A DNA stretch of 7,034 bases from Spartobacteria bacterium (GTDB taxonomy: Bacteria; Verrucomicrobiota; Verrucomicrobiia; Chthoniobacterales; UBA10450), in contig JAJPJU010000236.1 of NCBI GenBank assembly GCA_021324035.1, positions 1-7,034 on the forward strand, given 5' to 3'. The position numbers were made by a program, and so were the translations under genes. Of this stretch, positions 1 through 5,094 are shown piece by piece (within the stretch, counting starts at the first letter, position 1; each line of letters starts with the position of its first letter). Below the pieces are notes generated by a model. The model saw nothing but the letters and a program-made list of their open reading frames with translations. It searched no databases and had not been told where the DNA came from.

Positions 1-25
1 CGCCGATCACGCCGAGCGTCTTCAT
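1..25 (-). CDS. N-terminal fragment of a Rossmann-type or racemase-type protein (partial)
   Basis: The minus strand opens an ATG at 25 and reads MKTLGVIG before the window ends. The next codon begins with G, so residue 9 is V, A, D, E or G. This beta-strand-plus-glycine start is typical of NAD(P)-binding enzymes such as 3-hydroxyacyl-CoA dehydrogenases (VIGAGxMG). It is also typical of Asp/Glu racemase-family proteins (VIGGMSWxS). Eight residues cannot separate these. An in-frame stop at 47-49 rules out a longer start, and an AAGG lies 8 bases upstream of the ATG. The gene follows the 63-827 gene on the same strand after a 37-base gap, so the two could be cotranscribed. Confidence 0.55.
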
Positions 26-33
26 CGGATTGA

Positions 34-37
34 CCTT
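34..37 (-). promoter_or_regulatory. Shine-Dalgarno AAGG for the left-edge gene
   Basis: On the minus strand an AAGG core sits 8 bases before the ATG at 25. It supports that ATG as the true start of the truncated gene and is one of the few recognisable ribosome binding sites in the window. Confidence 0.5.
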
Positions 38-62
38 GCGACGAAATCAGCGCGGGCTCAAC

Positions 63-827
63 TCAACGGTCGTTCATCGTCTTGACGTAAATGATGTGAA
101 ACCCGGCGGCTTTGGCCGCAGCTTCAACTTTCTGTTTCACCTTGGGGTTGTCGATCGACGAGCTATGGAGCTCGCCGGTGCTGGGATAGTAGTACATCGA
201 ATAGATAATGTTCGGCATTTGCTCTTCAGACGGCCCGACATCCCAGATCCAGGATTTTTCGTCCGGAGCGAGAATCACATATCCTTCCAATGTGTATTTC
301 AAACCGTTTGCAGCGAAGGCGCGTTGAAATTTCCGCAGGGCCACGAGCTCCTGGCAGACGATCGGCAACTGATCGATCCCGAAAAGTTCGCGAAGATCCG
401 GACCTTCGACCTGTTTTTCGTCTGACAGTTTAAGTTTGCCGCCTTTTTTTGCGTCGAACTCGACCGAACAAACTTTGTGATTTTGATCTGCATTGTTTGG
501 GGTCCGGATGGCGTTCGTGGGAATGACCATCTCAATGTTGGCAAGACTGCCATCCTTTTTGAAAACGAACCTGCAGTGCTCTACCGGCATCGATTCACGA
601 TGTGAATTTTTTTTCGCCAGCTCCTGGATTTGTTTGATCCAATCCTCCGGCACGACCGGCGATTTCTCGCCTTCGGCATTCTTTTTCGCCGCGTCGGCGT
701 GGGCTTGAACCTGACCTGGATCTTGCGTTTCCTTCAACGCCTTTGGCGCAATGCTCGGCACTTCGAAAGCGAAGACGCCGGCAATCGAAAAACAAAGTGC
801 AATCACAACAACCGGAGAACGTTTCAT
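63..827 (-). CDS. Exported protein of unknown family (254 aa)
   Basis: I do not recognise a family. The chosen start (ATG at 827) gives a compact Sec signal peptide: MKRS, a hydrophobic core VVVIALCFSIAGV, then a likely cut after VFA at about residue 20. The in-frame ATG at 857 would add ten polar residues before it and is less likely. After the signal comes a low-complexity Lys/Ala/Glu stretch (about 30-60). A mixed alpha/beta region of about 190 residues follows, with cysteines at 85, 120 and 158 and an aromatic block near 193-214 (SWIWDVG, YSMYYYPSTGEL). The odd cysteine count leaves at least one unpaired if a disulfide forms. The C-terminus is a helix followed by a beta strand ending in HIIYVKT. 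The protein is probably periplasmic or surface-located. The gene is divergent from the DUF885 gene and codirectional with the left-edge gene. Confidence 0.8.
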   Translation of the reverse strand: MKRSPVVVIALCFSIAGVFAFEVPSIAPKALKETQDPGQVQAHADAAKKNAEGEKSPVVPEDWIKQIQELAKKNSHRESMPVEHCRFVFKKDGSLANIEMVIPTNAIRTPNNADQNHKVCSVEFDAKKGGKLKLSDEKQVEGPDLRELFGIDQLPIVCQELVALRKFQRAFAANGLKYTLEGYVILAPDEKSWIWDVGPSEEQMPNIIYSMYYYPSTGELHSSSIDNPKVKQKVEAAAKAAGFHIIYVKTMNDR

Positions 828-860
828 AAGGGTGTTATACGGACGCGAAGTAACCATTCT

Positions 861-880
861 TTCGCGCGATTAGGCGCGAA
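861..880. repeat. Perfect 7-bp inverted repeat in the divergent promoter region
   Basis: TTCGCGC at 861-867 and GCGCGAA at 874-880 form a perfect dyad around a 6-base spacer. The site lies between two divergent genes, 33 bases upstream of the 827 start and 59 bases upstream of the 940 start. That position and symmetry would suit a repressor or activator binding site shared by both promoters. No convincing -35/-10 pair could be placed on either side, so the operator role is inference. Confidence 0.4.
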
Positions 881-939
881 TAATTTCGACCCTGGAAATT
901 CCACTTCCGCCTTATTCTGAAGCGGTTAAAGTCCAAAAC

Positions 940-2715
940 GTGAAATCGAAAATCTTTTTCTCCGGAGTTCTGATCATTGGTTTTGGAAACCTCGGTCAGG
1001 CCCAGCCGTCCCCGAGCCGGCAGCCGGATGTCTCCAACAAAACTCTGCTGACCAATGCGAACCAGGACCACGTCGTGGGCGCGGCTGCGTTGCACAAACT
1101 CGCCGACGATTATTACAATTGGCGAAATCAGAACGATCCGGTTTCGAGCAGCGATGCCGGACTTCACACCTGGGATGACCGGCTGGTCGACTTTTCACCG
1201 GCAAAAATCAACGAACGGGCCCAGCACGTTCGCCAGTTACTCGACAAAGTCCGGGCGATGAAGACCGATACCTGGCCGAAAGACGAACAGATCGACGCCT
1301 TGTTGTTTCGCTCGCAATTGGAAAACGTTGATTTTGGAAATCGGGTTCTGAAATTCGAGTTCACCAATCCGCAGACCTACACCGGCGAGTGTACCAGCGC
1401 GATCTTCTCTCTTCTCAAAAAGGAATACGACGCGCCTCGGAAACGGGCAATCGCAGCGACCGCGCGGTTGAAAGCGATGCCGGCACTTTTGAAGCAAGGC
1501 ATCGCGAATCTTCAAAGCCCGGTGAAACTTTACGCCAAGCTCGCAATCGACTCCGCCCGCTCGATCGACCCGCTGTTCAACAAGAGTCTGATGGCGCTGG
1601 ATGTCGGACTCGCGCCTAACGAACATGACGAACTGATTAAAGCGCGCGATGCCGCCGTTGCCGCGCTTCACAGTTTTGCCGACGAACTCGAGAAGCGGAT
1701 GCCGAAGATGGTCGATTTCGCGCCGATGGGCGAAGCGAACTACAATTACTATCTCAAGCACGTTCTGCTTCTGCCGCTCGACGCCCGCGAAGTGGAAATG
1801 ATCGGCCGGGTAGAAAATGCGCGCTATCGGGCGCTCGAAGCGTTGCTGCCGGATCCAAAGCTGGCCGATCCCGATCCGAAACGCGCGGCCAGCATTCCGG
1901 CAGACCAGGAGGCATTTCTCAAAGCTTACGAAAGTCGCGAGAGCGAGATGATTAACTTCCTGAAAGAACACAACCTGGTGACAATTCCGGATTATCTCGG
2001 ACGATTCGAAATTCGGCAGTTGCCCGAAGCGTTCAAACCGACCAGTCCCGGCGGCTTCATGAATCCGCCCGGAGTCTACGATAAGGATCCGGTCGGGTTC
2101 TACTTCATCCCCACCTACAATCCGGAATCGAAAAACTTCTATATTCGGGCTGCGATCGAAGATCCGCGACCGATTTTGGGTCACGAAGGAATTCCCGGCC
2201 ATTTCATGCAACTCTCGATTGCGAACCATTTAACCGACGAAATTCGCCGCCAGCACGGCGATGGCGTGTTTGTGGAAGGCTGGGCGCTTTACACCGAAGA
2301 AATGTTAATGCGGACCGGGCTTTATCCGGACAATTCGCCCGCTCAGGGGCAAATTCTGCGGCTGTCGCGTTATCGCGGCGCGCGGATTGGTGTTGATGTG
2401 AATCTGCACACCGGCAAATGGTCGTTCGAACAAGCGGTCAAATATTTCATGGATGCGGGCGGACTCGATCGCGAGTCTGCGGAAGGCGAAGCCGCAGGCG
2501 CCGCCTCAACTCCCCACCAAAAAATCAGTTACATCATCGGGAAATGGCAGATCATGAATCTGCTCGGACGCTACAAAGACAAACAGGGCGATAATTTCCG
2601 GCTCGGCCAATTCCACGACGATCTGATCAAGAACGGCAGCCTGCCGCTTTCCATCATCGAATGGATTTTGCTGGACGACGATTCATCGATTAAGAAGGTG
2701 ACCAGCGAGAAGTGA
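940..2715 (+). CDS. Secreted DUF885-family putative metallopeptidase (591 aa)
   Basis: A GTG start at 940 gives MKSKIFF and a hydrophobic segment, with a likely cut after GQA at about residue 22. No other in-frame start keeps this signal peptide. The body matches the DUF885 family (Pfam PF05960), whose members are usually 550-600 residues, so this one is full length. The family signature is H415-E-G-I-P-G-H421, a stretched HExxH-like zinc site, followed by E446-G-W-A-L-Y. E446 is the likely third metal ligand. Further family-like blocks are GGFMNPPGVY before the site, the SYIIGK segment and F558-H-D near the C-terminus. By family knowledge the fold is metallopeptidase-like. The substrate is unknown, although periplasmic peptide hydrolysis is a fair guess. 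The stop TGA overlaps a GTG belonging to a heptamer array, and the lipoprotein gene follows directly. Confidence 0.9.
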   Translation: MKSKIFFSGVLIIGFGNLGQAQPSPSRQPDVSNKTLLTNANQDHVVGAAALHKLADDYYNWRNQNDPVSSSDAGLHTWDDRLVDFSPAKINERAQHVRQLLDKVRAMKTDTWPKDEQIDALLFRSQLENVDFGNRVLKFEFTNPQTYTGECTSAIFSLLKKEYDAPRKRAIAATARLKAMPALLKQGIANLQSPVKLYAKLAIDSARSIDPLFNKSLMALDVGLAPNEHDELIKARDAAVAALHSFADELEKRMPKMVDFAPMGEANYNYYLKHVLLLPLDAREVEMIGRVENARYRALEALLPDPKLADPDPKRAASIPADQEAFLKAYESRESEMINFLKEHNLVTIPDYLGRFEIRQLPEAFKPTSPGGFMNPPGVYDKDPVGFYFIPTYNPESKNFYIRAAIEDPRPILGHEGIPGHFMQLSIANHLTDEIRRQHGDGVFVEGWALYTEEMLMRTGLYPDNSPAQGQILRLSRYRGARIGVDVNLHTGKWSFEQAVKYFMDAGGLDRESAEGEAAGAASTPHQKISYIIGKWQIMNLLGRYKDKQGDNFRLGQFHDDLIKNGSLPLSIIEWILLDDDSSIKKVTSEK

Positions 2716-2725
2716 CCGGTGACCA
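2698..2725. repeat. Heptamer tandem repeat, GTGACCA type (4 units)
   Basis: Four consecutive 7-base units read GTGACCA, GCGAGAA, GTGACCG and GTGACCA; the second is diverged. The array covers the last codons and stop of the DUF885 gene and the spacer before the lipoprotein gene. It also creates the GTGA overlap at 2712-2715. It resembles, in unit length and style, the short tandemly repeated heptamers (STRR) described in cyanobacteria, but relationship to them is not implied. Confidence 0.7.
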
Positions 2726-2732
2726 GAAAACG

Positions 2733-3125
2733 ATGAAACGCGTTCAGCTCTTCTTACTTGTCACTTGTCACTTGTCACTTCTTGGTTGCGCCGGCAGTCC
2801 GCATCCACAGTTGATCAGTCCAAGTGAAGGGCCGCCGAGTCGCCGCGCGCTCGAACTGTTCCAGGAAAAGCAAATCGCGACTCTCCATTTTCCGCCGGGG
2901 ATCTACACCTTGAGTGCAGTTGATAAGATCGGTTATTACTACCGCGCGCCGCGCAAAATCCGAGAAGGCGGCGCCTGGCTCGACGGCGGGATCTTTGTCA
3001 GTAAACGGGACCCGCGAAAGCTGCGCGGCTACGTCTATCGCGTCGGAACGGTCGCACATGTCGGCAATTTCTCGCACGCGCGGTATCACTTTGTCGGCGA
3101 AGATATTCCAGCCGCCGACCACTGA
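2733..3125 (+). CDS. Small lipoprotein of unknown function (130 aa)
   Basis: The ATG at 2733 starts MKRVQLFLL, and a hydrophobic stretch ends in the lipobox L16-L-G-C19. This predicts signal peptidase II cleavage, lipidation of Cys19 and a mature protein of 112 residues. The mature part is rich in Gly, Arg and Tyr (IGYYYRAPRK, then GGAWLDGGIFVSK and RGYVYRVGTVAHVG). This suggests a small beta-rich domain with no motif I recognise. A GTG at 2712 overlapping the upstream stop would add seven polar residues; it could be used through translational coupling, but the 2733 start gives the more normal signal peptide. There is no strong Shine-Dalgarno sequence. The signal peptide itself is encoded by a 7-base tandem repeat (2753-2780). 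The gene is probably cotranscribed with the DUF885 gene. Confidence 0.75.
   Translation: MKRVQLFLLVTCHLSLLGCAGSPHPQLISPSEGPPSRRALELFQEKQIATLHFPPGIYTLSAVDKIGYYYRAPRKIREGGAWLDGGIFVSKRDPRKLRGYVYRVGTVAHVGNFSHARYHFVGEDIPAADH
2753..2780. repeat. Heptamer tandem repeat, GTCACTT type, inside the lipoprotein signal peptide
   Basis: Three perfect copies of GTCACTT run from 2760 to 2780, preceded by the diverged unit CTTACTT at 2753-2759. The repeat lies wholly inside the coding sequence and encodes part of the hydrophobic core (TCHLSL). Three units make 21 bases, which keeps the frame; loss or gain of one unit would shift it. The unit is the reverse complement of AAGTGAC at 2710-2716, just upstream. 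Confidence 0.85.
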
Positions 3126-3130
3126 TCCCC

Positions 3131-3165
3131 GTCGTCCGTCATCTGTAATCGGTCATCTGTCATCT
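3131..3165. repeat. Heptamer tandem repeat, GTCATCT type (5 units)
   Basis: Five back-to-back 7-base units read GTCGTCC, GTCATCT, GTAATCG, GTCATCT and GTCATCT. The array starts five bases after the lipoprotein stop codon and ends exactly at a 14-bp palindrome. It lies in the 77-base spacer before the next ORF. Together with the arrays at 2698 and 2753 it brackets the lipoprotein gene. Confidence 0.8.
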
Positions 3166-3185
3166 AAGCAGGCCTGCTTCCTGCT
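3166..3185. repeat. 14-bp perfect palindrome and hairpin
   Basis: AAGCAGGCCTGCTT at 3166-3179 is a perfect palindrome abutting the heptamer array. A second CCTGCT at 3180-3185 can pair with AGCAGG at 3167-3172 around a 7-base loop, giving a small hairpin. No T-run follows on the plus strand, so an intrinsic terminator is unlikely. It may be a protein binding site or the end of a repeat module. Confidence 0.55.
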
Positions 3186-3191
3186 AAATCC

Positions 3192-3195
3192 AAGG
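3192..3195 (+). promoter_or_regulatory. Shine-Dalgarno AAGG deciding the start at 3203
   Basis: AAGG lies 7 bases before the ATG at 3203 but only 1 base before the ATG at 3197. The spacing favours 3203 as the start, removing Met-Ser from the longest reading. Confidence 0.5.
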
Positions 3196-3202
3196 CATGA
3201 GC

Positions 3203-3484
3203 ATGGAACAAGAGACTCATGCGGCCCTGGAGCAGGAAATCGAGAAGGTTGAAATTCTCGCCGGACTGAGGCGCGCGTTAGATCTTCAATACCAACGTCT
3301 TTGCCAGCTCGCCCGGGCTGATTGGGAACGCTTGATCGGACCCGATCCGGCTAATGCGTGTGTTACAGTGCGCGTCCAGACAGGGTCCGCAAACGCTACC
3401 CGCGGCTCCGGTTTTCTAAAATCGCGGAGACAAGCGATTTCCAAAATTGCGGCAAAGGGTTCCGTGCCGCGATTCGCGCACTAA
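3203..3484 (+). CDS. Small hypothetical protein with a suspicious C-terminal half (93 aa)
   Basis: I do not recognise the product. Residues 1 to about 50 (MEQETHAALEQEIEKVEIL, then RRALDLQYQRLCQLARADWERL) read as charged amphipathic helices, possibly coiled-coil, with no signal peptide. This looks like real coding sequence. After about residue 52 the protein becomes Ser/Thr/Arg/Lys-rich without pattern, and codons such as ACA, CTA and AGA appear. The underlying DNA is a block of overlapping inverted repeats (3419-3474). The simplest reading is a gene whose 3' end was replaced by, or runs into, a structured intergenic element, so the last 40 residues may be fortuitous. It stands alone between the lipoprotein gene and a convergent minus-strand gene. 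Confidence 0.45.
   Translation: MEQETHAALEQEIEKVEILAGLRRALDLQYQRLCQLARADWERLIGPDPANACVTVRVQTGSANATRGSGFLKSRRQAISKIAAKGSVPRFAH
3419..3440. repeat. Inverted repeat, 7-bp stem
   Basis: AAATCGC at 3419-3425 and GCGATTT at 3434-3440 form a perfect stem with an 8-base loop. AATCGCGG at 3420-3427 can instead pair perfectly with CCGCGATT at 3467-3474, so this arm has two competing partners. Confidence 0.6.
3443..3474 (-). terminator. Possible weak terminator hairpin for the 3514-4020 gene
   Basis: AATTGCGGCA (3445-3454) and TGCCGCGATT (3465-3474) form a 10-position stem with one imperfect pair and a 10-base loop. On the minus strand the descending arm ends in AATTTT, giving a short U-run. The hairpin starts 39 bases beyond the stop codon of the minus-strand gene, a normal place for a terminator. 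The U-run is short and the mismatch lies in the stem on that strand, so activity may be modest. Confidence 0.4.
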
Positions 3485-3513
3485 GACTGCCAGCGGTATA
3501 GAACCGCGCGGGA

Positions 3514-4020
3514 TTATTTATCGATCTTTTCGTCGAGCAATCTGCCGACGGTGAACTGTTTTTCAGGCTGTTCCAGACCGCCGACGAACTTCTGAAACCG
3601 TTGCGAGAAAAGATCCCGGCGCATTTCCCAATAATGGGCCATTCCGGGCGCAGCAATGTAATGCCGGAGCAACTCACGCCATCCCTGCCATAGTTCGAGA
3701 TCGAGCAATCCATAAACGTAATGGGTATGAATCGTCTCGAACGCTTTCAGGAATTGATACGTAGCATGAAAGAAGCGGGATTGATCTTCCGGCGAAAGCG
3801 CGCTGAGATTTTCAAGCCCAACCTGCCAAATGCGCGCGAGCTCGGCGTTTTCCATGTAGGGCTTCGTTACTTCGCGCAATGCGGTTGCGGCAGAATCCTG
3901 CGCCGCAATTTTCGCGACCCGGGTACTGCGATGCACTTGCACGGCCAAATACCAGAGCGATGCGACCACGCCGAAGGCGCCGATCGCCTGGGCAATGGCA
4001 TTGATCGCTTCCCAGCTCAC
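3514..4020 (-). CDS. Hypothetical protein with one N-terminal transmembrane helix (168 aa)
   Basis: A GTG start at 4020 gives MSWEAINAIAQAIGAFG, continuing into a single membrane helix (about residues 5-28) that ends VQVHR. The remaining 140 residues are soluble and helical, rich in aromatic and charged residues (FFHATYQFLKAFETIHTHYVYG, split here as FFHATYQFLK and ETIHTHYVYG). The layout, a 'xWEAIxAIxxxxGAxxVVxSLxYLAxQV' helix plus a helical tail of about 170 residues total, matches a widespread group of uncharacterised bacterial proteins. No enzyme motif is visible. An ATG at 4025 hits a stop after two codons, so the GTG is needed. The gene lies 57 bases downstream of the oxidoreductase pair on the same strand and could be its third member. 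No terminator is evident between them. Confidence 0.75.
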   Translation of the reverse strand: MSWEAINAIAQAIGAFGVVASLWYLAVQVHRSTRVAKIAAQDSAATALREVTKPYMENAELARIWQVGLENLSALSPEDQSRFFHATYQFLKAFETIHTHYVYGLLDLELWQGWRELLRHYIAAPGMAHYWEMRRDLFSQRFQKFVGGLEQPEKQFTVGRLLDEKIDK

Positions 4021-4077
4021 GACATTAGAAAAGCCGAAACGCCCAAAAACTGAAATGCTGAAATTAAGACCCGCTGT

Positions 4078-5091
4078 CTATTTTGGTTCGTCGCGAACCT
4101 TCAACACAATCTTGCCGCGGGTATGACCCAGATCAGCCTTTTTCTCGGCCTTGGCTGCGTCCGCCAGCGGAAAAGTTTCAGAAACGACGACCTTAATTTT
4201 CTTTTCGTCGATCAGCTTCCCGATTTGAGCAAGCTCATTGCCGTTATTCTGGACTACCAGCGACGCGCCGCGGATTCCGTATTTCCTCAGCTGCGCCTTA
4301 TCGACATCGGAGGTGAGTGCCACAATAATTCCGCCCTTTTTTACGACTGGGTACGATCGTGCCAGCGTCTCACCGCCAACGGCATCAATCACGACATCGA
4401 TGTCCTTTGCGATGTCTTCGAATTTCTGGGTCTTATAATCGATTGGAACATCGGCCCCGAGCTGTTTGAGAAATTCCTGATTGGCGGCCGAGGCAGTTGC
4501 GAAAACTTTGGCGCCGTGAATTTTTGCAATCTGAACCGCAAACATTCCCACGCCGCCTGACGCTCCATTGATCAGCACGGTCTGGCCGGATTGAACATTG
4601 GCTTTGTCCACGAGTGCCTGCCACGCGGTCAAAGCAACGCTCGGGACGCCGGCCGCTTCGACAAAACTAATCGTCGCCGGCTTCAATGCGGCGTCACTCT
4701 CTTTAGCCAGCGCATATTCTGCGTAGCCGCCGCCTTTCAAGATGGTGATGAAAGCGTAAACGGCGTCGTCTGGTTTAAATTTGCCAACCTTGCTCCCAAC
4801 TTTTTCGACTACGCCCGCAATATCGTAGCCGGGATGCCACGGCAATTGGGTGCCATTCGGGGGTTTTGCCCAATTGCCGGCCAGCAAATTCCCATCGAAT
4901 GAATTCACGCCTGCGGCGAAAACTTTGACCAAAATTTCATTCTCCTTCGGTGTCGGGACCGGCACGTCTTCGTATTTCAAAACTTCGGGGCCGCCGTATT
5001 CGCGAGCCACGATGGCTTTCATTGTTTCGGCATGAGCAGGCACTGCGATGGCCATCAACGTTGCCGCAATGAAAATGATTTTCGGTTTCAT
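4078..5091 (-). CDS. Quinone oxidoreductase-like MDR protein with signal peptide, copy 1 (337 aa)
   Basis: This is a zinc-less medium-chain dehydrogenase/reductase of the NADPH:quinone reductase type. The GroES-like half opens at Met24 (MKAIVAREYGGPEVLKYEDV), exactly where cytoplasmic relatives start. The nucleotide-binding half has the motif G176-A-S-G-G-V-G182, and the C-terminus has the usual HTRGKIVLKV (323-332). No structural-zinc cysteine cluster is present. The oddity is the first 21 residues, a good Sec signal peptide (KPKIIFIAATLMAIAVPAHA, cut after AHA). It has no twin-arginine motif. The ATG at 5091 lies 3 bases after the TAA of the paralogous upstream gene, so translation is probably coupled. 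The internal ATG (5022) has no visible Shine-Dalgarno sequence. Substrate is unknown. Family assignment is firm; export is inferred. Confidence 0.9.
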   Translation of the reverse strand: MKPKIIFIAATLMAIAVPAHAETMKAIVAREYGGPEVLKYEDVPVPTPKENEILVKVFAAGVNSFDGNLLAGNWAKPPNGTQLPWHPGYDIAGVVEKVGSKVGKFKPDDAVYAFITILKGGGYAEYALAKESDAALKPATISFVEAAGVPSVALTAWQALVDKANVQSGQTVLINGASGGVGMFAVQIAKIHGAKVFATASAANQEFLKQLGADVPIDYKTQKFEDIAKDIDVVIDAVGGETLARSYPVVKKGGIIVALTSDVDKAQLRKYGIRGASLVVQNNGNELAQIGKLIDEKKIKVVVSETFPLADAAKAEKKADLGHTRGKIVLKVRDEPK

Positions 5092-5094
5092 TTT

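Noticed and set aside
30..425. A 131-codon plus-strand frame opposite the exported orphan gene
   Set aside because: It is antisense to a frame with a good signal peptide and coherent secondary structure; its own product is patternless.
1237..2229. A 330-codon open frame on the minus strand inside the DUF885 gene
   Set aside because: It lies fully antisense to a gene with clear family motifs. The translation has no recognisable domain, and long antisense frames are expected opposite this codon usage.
2712..2732. GTG at 2712 as the lipoprotein start, overlapping the DUF885 stop as GTGA
   Set aside because: It adds MTGDQKT before a normal signal peptide, and the GTGA is a by-product of the heptamer repeat. 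The ATG at 2733 is preferred, although coupling from 2712 cannot be excluded.
3131..3185. A CRISPR-like array after the lipoprotein gene
   Set aside because: The units are 7 bases long and contiguous without spacers, which is a tandem repeat, not a CRISPR.
3721..4053. A 110-codon plus-strand frame opposite the one-TM hypothetical gene
   Set aside because: The minus frame has a typical membrane helix and a known hypothetical-protein layout. The plus frame is Arg/Cys-rich and featureless.
4026..4077. A terminator between the oxidoreductase operon and the one-TM gene
   Set aside because: The minus strand holds a TTTCAG direct repeat and a T-run but no stable stem, so no terminator or separate promoter is called.
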